NCBI GenBank assembly: GCA_012927625.1
Contig: JABBOV010000022.1
Coordinates: forward strand, 124,001-188,000
Source: Glaciimonas sp.
GTDB lineage: Bacteria; Pseudomonadota; Gammaproteobacteria; Burkholderiales; Burkholderiaceae_D
Direction: 5' to 3'
Length of the DNA stretch: 64,000 nt
In this document: in pieces, positions 9,778 through 19,850 of the stretch
Layout of the letters: every line of letters starts with the position of its first letter
How positions within the stretch are numbered: the first letter of the stretch is position 1
Position numbers and translations under genes: made by a program
Notes under the pieces: model-generated
What the model was told of the DNA's origin: nothing
Seen by the model: the letters and a program-made list of their open reading frames with translations, nothing else
Databases searched by the model: none

Positions 9778-11040
9778 ATGACGGGCAATTCCCCTCCCGC
9801 CGCCGTCGGCTGGCACAGCTACCTCAACCGGCGCATGCTGATCTGCATGTTCTTCGGCTTCAGTTCCGGCCTGCCGCTGTTCATCCTGCTCAGCCTGATG
9901 CAAGCCTGGCTGGCCAAATCGGGGCTGAACGTCAAGACGCTCGGCCTGTTCGCGCTGGTGATGTTCCCCTACACCTGGAAATTTCTGTGGTCGCCGCTGA
10001 TGGACCGCTACAGCTTCGGCTCGCTGGGCCGACGCCGTGGCTGGATGGCAATCACGCAAATCGCGCTGTTCTTCGGCATCGGTGCGATGGGCATGCTCGA
10101 CCCGCTGACGCAATTGCCGGCCATTGCCGCCGCCGCCGCGTTGGTGGCGTTTTTGTCGGCCAGCCAGGACATCGTGATCGATGCCTACCGGCGCGAAATT
10201 CTACCCGACAACGAGCAGGGATTGGGCAGCGCGGTGTATGTCAATGCCTACAAGGTGGCCGGGATGGTGCCGGGCGCGCTGTCGCTGATCTTGGCCGATT
10301 TGATGGCGTGGCAGCCGGTATTCTGGATCACTGCCGCCTTCATGTTGCCGGGCTTGGTCTGCACGCTGCTGATCTCGGAGCCAGTGGTATATGGCACGCC
10401 GCCGAAGAATATGCGTGAAGCGGTGCTGCTACCGTTTCGCGAATTCATACATCGCGACGGCTGGCGCGGCGCACTCTGGATACTCGGCTTCATTTTTTTG
10501 TACAAGTTGGGTGACAGCATGGCCACTGCGCTGGCAACTAAATTCTATCTCGACCTCGGTTTTTCGATGACGCAGATCGGCGCAGTCGCTAAAACTACCG
10601 GATTTTGGGCCAGCATCGGCGGCGGCATCATCGGCGGCGTATGGATGGTACAACTCGGCATCAACCGTGGTTTGTGGGTTTTCGGTGTCGCGCAGGCAGT
10701 TGCGATTCTGGGCTTCGCCTGGCTGGCGCAGACAGGCGCCAATGTCATCGTGCTGGCGGCCGTGATCGGTTTCGAGGCGTTCGGGGTCGGTCTCGGCACT
10801 GCAGCTTTCGTCGCCTACATCGCCAAGACCACCGATCCGCGCTACACCGCGACCCAGTTCGCGCTGTTTACCAGCCTGGCCGCCGTGCCGCGCACTTTCA
10901 TCAATGCCTCGGTCGGCTTCATCGTCAGCGAGACCGGCTGGCCCCTGTTCTTCATCCTGTGTTTCGTGCTGGCGCTACCAGGCATGCTGATGCTGCCGCG
11001 CGTGGCGCCGTGGAACGGCGATCAACCGGCCAGTCGATAA
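9778..11040 (+). CDS. AmpG-like MFS permease
   Basis: FGFSSGLPLFILLSLMQAWLAKSGLNVKTLGLFALVMFPYTWKFLWSPLMDRY. Confidence 0.85.
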   Translation: MTGNSPPAAVGWHSYLNRRMLICMFFGFSSGLPLFILLSLMQAWLAKSGLNVKTLGLFALVMFPYTWKFLWSPLMDRYSFGSLGRRRGWMAITQIALFFGIGAMGMLDPLTQLPAIAAAAALVAFLSASQDIVIDAYRREILPDNEQGLGSAVYVNAYKVAGMVPGALSLILADLMAWQPVFWITAAFMLPGLVCTLLISEPVVYGTPPKNMREAVLLPFREFIHRDGWRGALWILGFIFLYKLGDSMATALATKFYLDLGFSMTQIGAVAKTTGFWASIGGGIIGGVWMVQLGINRGLWVFGVAQAVAILGFAWLAQTGANVIVLAAVIGFEAFGVGLGTAAFVAYIAKTTDPRYTATQFALFTSLAAVPRTFINASVGFIVSETGWPLFFILCFVLALPGMLMLPRVAPWNGDQPASR

Positions 11041-11052
11041 TTTATACAGCGC

Positions 11053-11114
11053 ATAGTATGACAAATAACATGCCATTCACCGCATATAAATTATGCGGTG
11101 AATGAAAATACTCC
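11053..11114. repeat. GGAGTAT-family repeat, copy 3
   Basis: AGTATG...CATTCACCGCATATAAATTATGCGGTGAATG...ATACTCC; strong internal hairpin. Confidence 0.65.
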
Positions 11115-11358
11115 ATCGTTTTTATATTATTCGTAGCTATTCAGCCAGCAAGACAATTAAGAGCGAAATGGTGCGATGTTGTAGGAGCGCAGGCACGGAG
11201 GCTTGCATTGCGAGGTCCGCATTATTCATACAGCCGTATTTTGCGTAAGTCCCAGGCCTTTCGGCCCGGTGACGTTTTTTGGGAATGATGGCGTGCGTTA
11301 TGCTATGCCCTTGCGCATAGCGCGTGCCCATGCACTTTTTTCCTCAAAGCGAACCCAC

Positions 11359-12213
11359 ATGAACAAAACCACCCGATGGCTAATTGCCATTGTCCTGTTG
11401 AGCGGCGCTGCAATCGGCTTCTATTTTTGGCAGCAACGCACCGTACCCGCGCCGCAATTGCTGCCTCCAATCGAAGCGACTATCCCGCCTGTCGCAGTCG
11501 TCGCTGAAAATGCGCCCGAAGCCGAAACAAAAGTCGATTCCGTCATCCGTTATCCGATTCTGGAAACCTTGGTTACACCCGCCGAGCCGCAGGCACTTCC
11601 TGCGCTGGCGGCCAGCGATCCAACGATATGGGATGCGCTCGTCGCGCTGATCGGGCCGACACCACTGAAACAGCTATTTCATTCACAGGAAATCGTCCGC
11701 CATATCGTGGTGACAATCGATAATCTGCCGCGCCAAACTGCTGCGGTACGGCTGCATCCGACTAAACCCGTCGAAGGAAAATTTCTCACGGCAGGTCCAG
11801 CGGAAAGTCGTTTCATCGCAGCGGAAAATGCCGCGCGCTATGCGCCGTATGTGCGCCTTGCCGAGACGACGGACGCCAAAAAAATCACGGCGCTTTATGT
11901 GCATTTCTATCCGCTGTTTCAGCGCGCATATCAAGAACTGGGATATCCGAACGGCTATTTCAATGATCGCCTCGTAGCGGTTATCGACCATCTGCTCGGA
12001 GCGCCTGAATCTGCCGCGCCGCTGGCCTTGGTGCAGCCGCATGTGCTCTACCAATTTGCCAATCCGGCATTGGAGGCGCAGTCCGCAGGGCGCAAAATAT
12101 TGCTGCGCATGGGCAGCGAGAATGCGTCCAAGATCAAGACCAAGCTACGGGAAATTCGCGCCGAACTGATCGGCGGAATATCGAATCAGCCCGTAAATCA
12201 GCCTGTGAATTAG
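11359..12213 (+). CDS. DUF3014-like membrane-anchored protein
   Basis: N-terminal TM MNKTTRWLIAIVLLSGAAIGFYFW; YPILETLVTPAEPQALPALAASDPTIWDALVALIG. Confidence 0.65.
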   Translation: MNKTTRWLIAIVLLSGAAIGFYFWQQRTVPAPQLLPPIEATIPPVAVVAENAPEAETKVDSVIRYPILETLVTPAEPQALPALAASDPTIWDALVALIGPTPLKQLFHSQEIVRHIVVTIDNLPRQTAAVRLHPTKPVEGKFLTAGPAESRFIAAENAARYAPYVRLAETTDAKKITALYVHFYPLFQRAYQELGYPNGYFNDRLVAVIDHLLGAPESAAPLALVQPHVLYQFANPALEAQSAGRKILLRMGSENASKIKTKLREIRAELIGGISNQPVNQPVN

Positions 12214-12324
12214 CCCGCTATGGTGATGCAAGCATGTACGCTGGAGATTCCCTCCCTGGAAATGGGAAGGAAAAACCATTCCACTCTGCTGGCAATAAAT
12301 AATTTCTAGTTATATAACATATAT

Positions 12325-12385
12325 GAGTATGGCAAAAAATATGCTATTCCTCGCATATATAATATGTATAAAATTAAAATACTCC
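12325..12385. repeat. GGAGTAT-family repeat, copy 4
   Basis: GAGTATGGCAAAAAATATGCTATTCCTCGCATATATAATATGTATAAAATTAAAATACTCC. Confidence 0.65.
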
Positions 12386-12771
12386 TACATACTGATGCTG
12401 AATAAGGCGAAGTCCAGCATGTGACCGCAAAAATTCATGATTGCTAGATAATGAGGATGTTTTCCCGCGAAGAAATACAATTATCAACTGATGTTACGTA
12501 CCAAAAATTCGGTCCACAAAGACACGAAAAACTGCATGACACCATTTTTTTGCAATTGTTTATCAGTTTGCAGGCAGGAGGCCTGCACTACTTAGAGATT
12601 GCTTACTGTTTTCGTGCTTTTCGTGTCTTTCGTGGAGAATGCTTTTCCTATTTCGCATAGGCACTGCGTAACATCTTTTATTAATGAAACGTGGCGCAAA
12701 TAAATACAGCCTTTGCAGCCAACGCTACAACAGCGCTGAAACACAAGTTGATATAGAGCACACCCAAAACC

Positions 12772-14034
12772 ATGAATACTTTCCAAAAGCGCACCGCTAT
12801 CCGTATTGCTGCCGTCAGCGTTTTACTGGCAACTTTGGCTAGCCCCGTGGCATGGTTTGTCGCACGCGAAAGCGCGGAAGGAAGCATTGTTTCCCTGGCC
12901 ATTGAAGAATCGGGCCGATTGCTGCATCACTTCGATGCAATCAATCTGGCCGGGCCGAATGCCGTTGAACACGCCTCCCTTGCGGCGAAAACTATTTCTG
13001 GCGGCTTGTTTGATATTGCTGAGATTTACGACCGCAGTGGCAGCAAGCTTGCCGAATCAGTGACCACAGAGGGCCATACGGTTGAGTCGTCGATACCCCA
13101 CCATGGCTCGCCGAACTATACCGTGGCGTCATACCAAAGCATCAAACTTCCTGCTGGGCTGTGGGTCTTGCGGGTTTTTGTACCCTTGCGCGATTCGGCC
13201 ACCGATATGCGCTTGCCCATTACAGGCTATTTCGAGGGCGTGCGTATTGTGCCAACCTGGCAACAAGAGCAAATTTTCGCCAGTTCCCTGGCCGTGGCGT
13301 TAATGGTCTGCCTGGCATCTTTATTGTGCGGTGCTGCGCTGTATCCAGTCGTGATGCATCTGTCAGCGGACAATGAACGCAAAGCGCGCGAGGTACTCGA
13401 TTCCCATATTTCCATGATGGAAGCGCTTGGTCGGGCCATCGCCAAGCGTGACTCCGATACTGGCGCCCACAATTATCGAGTCGCATGGATCGCCGCCAGC
13501 ATTGCGGAGCGCATGGGCCTCAAGGGCAGTGCGATGCAAGCGCTGATTCTAGGCAGCTTTTTGCACGATGTGGGCAAAATCGGGATTCCCGATGCCATTC
13601 TGCTTAAGCCCGGCAAGCTCGACGATGCGGAATTCGTCATTATGCGTACCCACGTAGAACAGGGCGAGAGCATTGTCAACGGCATCGGTTGGCTCAGTGG
13701 CGCCAGCGCAGTAGTAGCCGGCCATCACGAAAAATGGAACGGCTCCGGCTATCCGCGCAAACTCGCGGGCGAGGCGATACCGCTTGCGGCGCGCATTTTT
13801 GCCGTGGCCGATGTCTTTGATGCCCTTTGTTCAAAACGTCCCTACAAAGAGCCCATGGGCTTTGATGCAACCATGGCAATACTGGAGCAAGACACCGGGA
13901 GCCATTTCGATCCCTCGGTGATGGCGGTGTTCCGCACCATGGCGCTGCAGACTTTCAATCGCCTCGCCAATATCAGCGAAAGCGATGCCCGACAACTCCT
14001 GGAAGACCGCGTGCGGCAGCACTTTGAACTCTAA
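12772..14034 (+). CDS. HD-GYP-type phosphohydrolase with N-terminal membrane/sensor region
   Basis: GSFLHDVGKIGIPDAILLKPGKLDDAEFVIMRTHVEQGE; GHHEKWNGSGYPRKLAGEAIPLAARIFAVADVFDAL. Confidence 0.9.
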   Translation: MNTFQKRTAIRIAAVSVLLATLASPVAWFVARESAEGSIVSLAIEESGRLLHHFDAINLAGPNAVEHASLAAKTISGGLFDIAEIYDRSGSKLAESVTTEGHTVESSIPHHGSPNYTVASYQSIKLPAGLWVLRVFVPLRDSATDMRLPITGYFEGVRIVPTWQQEQIFASSLAVALMVCLASLLCGAALYPVVMHLSADNERKAREVLDSHISMMEALGRAIAKRDSDTGAHNYRVAWIAASIAERMGLKGSAMQALILGSFLHDVGKIGIPDAILLKPGKLDDAEFVIMRTHVEQGESIVNGIGWLSGASAVVAGHHEKWNGSGYPRKLAGEAIPLAARIFAVADVFDALCSKRPYKEPMGFDATMAILEQDTGSHFDPSVMAVFRTMALQTFNRLANISESDARQLLEDRVRQHFEL

Positions 14035-14313
14035 TTGGCGGTGCGCGTAGGCCAGGTTATATGCCGCTATGCTAACCAAGGCTTGGTCACGGTCTTTTTT
14101 CGATCAGGCTCCCGATCAATTTAAGCTGCTCCTGCTGGATTGCCAACAGTTCGCTCCACTGGCCTGCTCTCAACTGATTAGCGATCAACTGAGGTTTTCA
14201 GGAAAAGACGTATTTGATTCGCGATTTACCGTAGTCTTTGCCTTTTTTGCATTAAATTCAGGTTAAGATAGTGCTCAGAAAGACTATTTCCCCGATTCAA
14301 CCAAGGAGCAAAA

Positions 14314-14562
14314 ATGCAAATAGAACACCATCCGCTGTCTGTAGAATTTCCAGAATTCAAGAATGAGATTCACACATTAAAGCTGGGCAATCCGCATTTT
14401 GCTAAATTGTTTGTTGAGTACGATGACACCGATAAGGCAATCAACCAAGCCGAGAATGGCGTAGAAAATCTAGCTGGTGACACACTTGAAAATCTGAAGA
14501 AAGTACGCGTTACGCTGAAAGATCAACTGTTCCAATTGCTTCAGACTGAGGCCCAAATTTAA
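14314..14562 (+). CDS. DUF465 (YdcH-like) small protein
   Basis: 82 aa; FKNEIHTLKLGNPHFAKLFVEYDDTDKAINQAE...LKKVRVTLKDQLFQLL. Confidence 0.75.
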   Translation: MQIEHHPLSVEFPEFKNEIHTLKLGNPHFAKLFVEYDDTDKAINQAENGVENLAGDTLENLKKVRVTLKDQLFQLLQTEAQI

Positions 14563-14651
14563 ATTAGGCTGGGTATAAGACGGCGATGATCATGTGGCAT
14601 CTTCTGACTACCGCATTCTTGCTGCCCAGCGTTGCGCCCAAGAGCGCTCTT

Positions 14652-15163
14652 GCTGCTGCGTTGGTTTACATGCAAAAATATTGAAGCTGTCTCACACGCT
14701 ACACTAAACGCGGCGATCTGCCGATCGACAACAATCGCTGCTCAAAAAGTCTAAGGCACTCATATCCGGCCCTTCAACCGGATCGCCGGTTGCACTGCGT
14801 ATTTGAGCATGCTATCGCGTCACATTCCCAGTTTTGGCATGAGTTGAAGTTTGCTTAGGAAATGCGGGGTCTCGGATAACAGGAGAATAATGACCTGAAG
14901 CTCTGACGCTGCTGCGTTGGTTTACATGCAAAAATATTGAAGCTGTCTCACACGCTACACTAAACGCGGCGATCTGCCGATCGACAACAATCGCTGCTCA
15001 AAAAGTCTAAGGCACTCATATCCGGCCCTTCAACCGGGTCGCCGGTTGCACTGCGTATTTGAGCATGCTATCGCGTCACATTCCCAGTTTTGGCATGAGT
15101 TGAAGTTTGCTTGGGAAATGCGGGGTCTTGGATAACAGGAGAATAATGACCTGAAGCTCTGAC
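14652..15163. repeat. Two tandem copies of a 256-bp unit, including the 3' end of acxR
   Basis: 14652-14907 versus 14908-15163; three differences noticed by eye (ccggat/ccgggt, cttagg/cttggg, tctcgg/tcttgg). Confidence 0.92.
14697..14741 (+). pseudogene. IS66-type transposase C-terminal remnant (also at 14953-14997)
   Basis: cgctacactaaacgcggcgatctgccgatcgacaacaatcgctgc = RYTKRGDLPIDNNRC, resembling the IS66 TnpC motif. Confidence 0.6.
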
Positions 15164-17188
15164 GCCATTTAAAATCTGATCCAGCCCATATTTTTTGAGC
15201 TTAATGTACAAAGTGCTCTTTGCAATGCCAAGATGCTTGGCCACCAAGGTTAGATTACCGCGATCCGCTTCGAGAGTCTCACGGATGAACTCCAGTTCCG
15301 CGTCTTCCAGCTTTCCCATGGTCGCAGAAGGTCGCAGCTTAACTTTCCAGCAGTCGGAAGCCAGTGGTAATTCGATTTCAGGGGGCAGCGCATCCAAACC
15401 CAACGATTCGCCGCTGGCCATCAAAAACATGCTTTCGATCACGTTGCGGAGTTCTCGCACATTACCCGGCCAGGGATGGTTTTCCAGTGCAGTGATTACT
15501 TCCGGCTTGATTTGCTTAGAGTCGACGCCGTACTGCCCGGCAAATTTATGGAGAAAATGCTCCACCAGCGGCCGGATATCCTCTCTGCGTTCCCGCAACG
15601 GGGGAATGCGGATACTGGTCACCGCTACTCGGTAATAGAGGTCCATGCGAAACCTGCCCTCGGCAACCTCATCCCGGATTTCCCTATTGGTAGCCGCGAT
15701 CAACTTGAAGCATATTTTTCGTGGCGTAGTTTCACCGATGCGGTAAATTTCCCCTTCTTCCAGAACCCGCAAGAAATGCGGTTGTAGCTCCAACGGCATT
15801 TCGCCGATCTCATCGAGAAATAGCGTGCCGCCATTCGCTGCTTCGATCTTGCCGATCATGCCGCCGCGACGCGATCCAGTGAAGGCTCCCTCGCAATGGC
15901 CAAAGAGCTCGCTGGCCAATAGATCCTTGGAAAGGCCGCCGCAGTTGAGCGCAATGAATGGGCGTACCTCGGGGCGTCCCCCGGGACGTTCTCCAGTCTG
16001 TGCGGAAAGATGGATTCCTTGCGCAAAATTTTCTTTGCCAACTCCGGTTTCGCCGAGTAACAGCACCGGGACATTGGTTTTGGCAAGCAGCTTTGCCTTT
16101 TTCACCGCTTGCGTCAAGGCGTCGCTATTGCCCACCATGCCGGCGAAACCTTTGATGTCGGCAGTTATCGCAGTTTTCGCGGTGATTCCCTTTCTGGTCG
16201 CGTGTAAAGACATGCCAGTTTGCGGTAGCCCTGGAATCGTCAACAACGTTCCGATCCGTTCACCTGCATCGATAATGGGCTCAAGCCAGTCCGCACAGAG
16301 CCATTCGGGAGCCTCGGCGCGCGTAGGGGGCGCGAATGTCCCCATGCTCAAGGTCGGAATCTGGGTGGTTTTTTTGAGATCGAAATCTATGCCGCGTGCC
16401 AGCAGAACTGTTGCTGCGCGCTCATTTACCTTGATCGGATAGCCGCGCCGGTCGCAGATGATCACACCGTCTGTCGCGCTGGACATTTTCGCGATGCCCC
16501 GTTCCAGCAATTGATACCGAAAATCCAACTCCAGCTTGGCCAGTTGGCCCTCGATTCGGCTGGCCGTGGTAACGGCTAACGCCAGGCTATGCGGGCTGAA
16601 TGTCTTGCCCAGTCCCGAAACATCAACCGCGCCCAAGATCTTTCCGTCATAGGGATCGCGGATGACGGTCGCTGAACACGTCCACTGTTGGATCCCGGCG
16701 CAAAAATGCTCTGCTGCATGGATCTGTACCGGCTGGCCAATTGATAGGGCGGTACCGATCGCGTTGGTCCCGCAAATCAGCTCGTTCCAACTGCTGCCGG
16801 TAAACAAGTGAATACTCTCGGCAGATCCCAACGCGCGCGGATCCCCCTCCACCCCCAGTATCATTCCGTTCGGGTCGGAGAGGATCATGATGGTTCCGGT
16901 TTCGGCCAGGAAATCCTTGGCCATTGCCATGACCTGTTTGCCGGCGCTTAACAACTCACGATGCTGATATTGCAGAGAATTAAGCGTGTCCTCATTGACA
17001 GGCGGCAATGCCTGTTGGCGAGTGGGATCCACCTGCACCTCCAGGCAGCGCCGCCAGGAATCATCGACTAAACAACGTAATGCATTGGCTTGGGGCACCT
17101 GCCCGCTCAGAAACCCTTCCCAGGCAGCCATGATTTTCCGGTTGTTTTGCGGATTGGATAGGCGCTGGTTTGGCTCGTTGGCAATCAT
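15068..17188 (-). CDS. acxR: Sigma54-dependent activator, AcoR/AcxR type, divergent to acxABC
   Basis: LLLGETGVGKENFAQGIH; GAFTGSRRGGMIGKIEAANGGTLFLDEIGEMP; C-terminal Fis-type HTH; placed opposite acxABC. Confidence 0.88.
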   Translation of the reverse strand: MIANEPNQRLSNPQNNRKIMAAWEGFLSGQVPQANALRCLVDDSWRRCLEVQVDPTRQQALPPVNEDTLNSLQYQHRELLSAGKQVMAMAKDFLAETGTIMILSDPNGMILGVEGDPRALGSAESIHLFTGSSWNELICGTNAIGTALSIGQPVQIHAAEHFCAGIQQWTCSATVIRDPYDGKILGAVDVSGLGKTFSPHSLALAVTTASRIEGQLAKLELDFRYQLLERGIAKMSSATDGVIICDRRGYPIKVNERAATVLLARGIDFDLKKTTQIPTLSMGTFAPPTRAEAPEWLCADWLEPIIDAGERIGTLLTIPGLPQTGMSLHATRKGITAKTAITADIKGFAGMVGNSDALTQAVKKAKLLAKTNVPVLLLGETGVGKENFAQGIHLSAQTGERPGGRPEVRPFIALNCGGLSKDLLASELFGHCEGAFTGSRRGGMIGKIEAANGGTLFLDEIGEMPLELQPHFLRVLEEGEIYRIGETTPRKICFKLIAATNREIRDEVAEGRFRMDLYYRVAVTSIRIPPLRERREDIRPLVEHFLHKFAGQYGVDSKQIKPEVITALENHPWPGNVRELRNVIESMFLMASGESLGLDALPPEIELPLASDCWKVKLRPSATMGKLEDAELEFIRETLEADRGNLTLVAKHLGIAKSTLYIKLKKYGLDQILNGVRASGHYSPVIQDPAFPKQTSTHAKTGNVTR

Positions 17189-17553
17189 GTTGTCTCCTAC
17201 TGGCTATTTGCCTTATTTCCAAAGACCTTTGCTTTGCTGCCAGGTTTTTCTTGGAAAATTTATTAACATTTCTTTATGACTATACACCTCTGCACAACGC
17301 GAATTTGCCGTTGTAGTGCAACGCCGTTTTAAGAACGGCCCTGGACAGTAGCCTCGTTTCGACTTGTCTTTAGCGTATCAGTCACAAATTTTTATTTCCC
17401 ATGTTGAGGCCGAACAGCGTTCGATTTCCGGCCGTGTTCGATGTTGCTGTATGAAAAACACACGTTCCGTCAGACCTCGCGGCATTTGGATTGGCCCATT
17501 CTTTTATTGTCTTTCATAGGAGGAAATGATTTTTTCAAGCCTGCTTCAAGTCA

Positions 17554-17570
17554 TTGGCATGCTCCTTGCG
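17554..17570 (+). promoter_or_regulatory. Sigma54 -24/-12 promoter of acxABC
   Basis: TTGGCATGCTCCTTGCG matches TGGCAY-N5-TTGC; about 120 bp upstream of acxA, downstream of the divergent activator. Confidence 0.8.
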
Positions 17571-17687
17571 ATATTCGGTGTGCGGACTTTTAATTTCATC
17601 GCCAAATACGGTCACCAACGGTTGCCACTGTTATATCAAAGGTCGATGACTGGATTTGAAAACTAATTATTCATTGAGGAGACACAT

Positions 17688-19850
17688 ATGCAAGTTCAAC
17701 AATCGCCAGTGCAGGTGATGGGCATCGATGCCGGCGGCACGATGACTGACACCTTCTTCGTCAGGGAGGATGGGTCCTTCGTGGTCGGCAAGGCGCAGAG
17801 TAATCCTGAGGACGAATCCCAGGCAATTTACGAATCGTCGATCGACGCTTTGGCCGAATGGCAGCGTAAGGTGGATGATGTTTTCCCGGAACTATTGACC
17901 TGTGTCTATTCAGGTACTGCCATGCTGAACCGCGTGGTGCAGCGCAAAGGCCTGGATGTGGGGCTGATGTGCAACCGGGGTTTTGAAGATATCCATTCAA
18001 TGGGTCGTGCCGCGCAGAGCTACCTCGGCTATGCGCTGGAAGAGCGGATCCATTTGAATTGCCATCATTACGATGCACCGTTGGTGCCGCTGTCGCGCAC
18101 CCGTGGCGTCACCGAGCGGACCGATGTCCAGGGTCAAGTCGTGATTCCGCTACGCGAAAAGGAAGTGCGCGTTGCCACCCGCGAGTTGGTAGCGCGCGGT
18201 TCCAAAGCGATTGTTATCAGTCTGTTGCAGTCGCACAAGAACGAACAGAGCGAACTGCGTGCACGCGATATCTGCCGTGAAGAATTGCAGAAATTAGGCG
18301 TGGAGATCCCGGTCTTCGCGACCGTCGATTATTATCCGTCGCGCAAGGAAACTCACCGTACTAACACCACCATTCTGGAAGCTTATGCGGCCGAACCTTC
18401 ACGCGCAACGCTGAAAAAAGTAAGTGACCGCTTCAAGAAGCATGGCGCTAAATTCGATTTGCGCGTGATGGCAACCCACGGCGGCACCATCGGCTGGAAA
18501 GCCAAGGAGCTGGCCCGCACCATCGTTTCCGGCCCGATCGGTGGCGTGATCGGCTCAAAATTCCTAGGCGAGAAACTGGGCTACGACAATATTGCCTGTA
18601 GTGATATTGGCGGCACCAGTTTTGACATGGCAATCATTACCAAGGGCAACTTCGCGATTCAATCCGACCCTGATATGGCGCGCCTGTTACTTTCCTTGCC
18701 ACTGGTCGCGATGGATTCAGTGGGCGCTGGCGCCGGCAGCTTTATCCGCATTGATCCTTACAGCAAAGCGATCAAACTTGGGCCCGACAGCGCAGGCTAT
18801 CGGGTTGGCATGTGTTGGGCGGAGAGCGGTCTAGACACTGTGTCGGTGTCCGATTGCCACGTCGTGCTGGGTTATCTCAATCCAGACAATTTCCTTGGTG
18901 GCGCCATCAAGCTCGACGTCAACCGGGCCCGTAAGTATCTGAAGGAACAAATTGCCGATCCACTCGGCCTCTCGGTCGAAGATGCTGCCGCCGGCGTGAT
19001 CGAGCTACTCGATTTGAACCTGCGTGAATACATGCGCTCCGTAATCAGCGCCAAGGGTTATAACCCGGCCGACTTCGTTTGCTTCTCGTATGGCGGCGCC
19101 GGTCCGGTTCATACCTATGGCTATACAGAAGGGCTGGGTTTCAAAGACGTAGTGGTGCCCGCATGGGCGGCTGGTTTCTCCGCTTTCGGTTGTGCCTGTG
19201 CTGAGTACGAATACCGCTATGACAAGAGTGTCGATATCGGCGTTGGGCCGAATGCCACCGACGCAGAGAAAGTACAAGCCTGCAAAACAGTGACTCAGGC
19301 ATGGGCTGAATTGAGCGAAAAGGTCATCGAGGAATTCATCATTAACGGATTCAAGCCGGAAGATGTATTGCTACGACCTGGCTATCGCATGCAGTTCATG
19401 GGCCAGCTCAATGACCTCGAAATCAATTCGCCGGTCACCAATGCTTCCACGTTGGCCGACTGGGAAAAGATGGTGCTGGCATTTGACGAGACGTATGCCC
19501 GGGTCTATGCGGCTTCTGCCAGTTCACCCGAGTTGGGCTTTGGCGTGACCGGTGCAATCATGCGCGGCAGTGTTGTTTCAACCAAGCCGGAACTGCCTGA
19601 AGAGTCGGATGCCGGTCCGATTCCTCCTAAAGAAGCGCATATCGGCAGCCGTCCTTTCTATCGCCAGAAGCAATGGCAGGATGCCAAAATCTGGTCGATG
19701 GAGGCACTCAAGGCAGGTAACCGGGTAGTTGGCCCGGCCATTATTGAATCGCCTTCCACTACATTCATAGTGCCGTTAGGGTTTGAAACCTATTGTGACA
19801 AGCACCGCCTGTTTCATCTCAAAGAAGTTAAAAAAGGAGACCAATCATGA
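17688..19850 (+). CDS. acxA: Acetone carboxylase beta subunit (HyuA-like)
   Basis: 720 aa; MGIDAGGTMTDTFFVREDGSFVVGKAQSNPEDE; RBS gaggagacacat. Confidence 0.9.
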   Translation: MQVQQSPVQVMGIDAGGTMTDTFFVREDGSFVVGKAQSNPEDESQAIYESSIDALAEWQRKVDDVFPELLTCVYSGTAMLNRVVQRKGLDVGLMCNRGFEDIHSMGRAAQSYLGYALEERIHLNCHHYDAPLVPLSRTRGVTERTDVQGQVVIPLREKEVRVATRELVARGSKAIVISLLQSHKNEQSELRARDICREELQKLGVEIPVFATVDYYPSRKETHRTNTTILEAYAAEPSRATLKKVSDRFKKHGAKFDLRVMATHGGTIGWKAKELARTIVSGPIGGVIGSKFLGEKLGYDNIACSDIGGTSFDMAIITKGNFAIQSDPDMARLLLSLPLVAMDSVGAGAGSFIRIDPYSKAIKLGPDSAGYRVGMCWAESGLDTVSVSDCHVVLGYLNPDNFLGGAIKLDVNRARKYLKEQIADPLGLSVEDAAAGVIELLDLNLREYMRSVISAKGYNPADFVCFSYGGAGPVHTYGYTEGLGFKDVVVPAWAAGFSAFGCACAEYEYRYDKSVDIGVGPNATDAEKVQACKTVTQAWAELSEKVIEEFIINGFKPEDVLLRPGYRMQFMGQLNDLEINSPVTNASTLADWEKMVLAFDETYARVYAASASSPELGFGVTGAIMRGSVVSTKPELPEESDAGPIPPKEAHIGSRPFYRQKQWQDAKIWSMEALKAGNRVVGPAIIESPSTTFIVPLGFETYCDKHRLFHLKEVKKGDQS

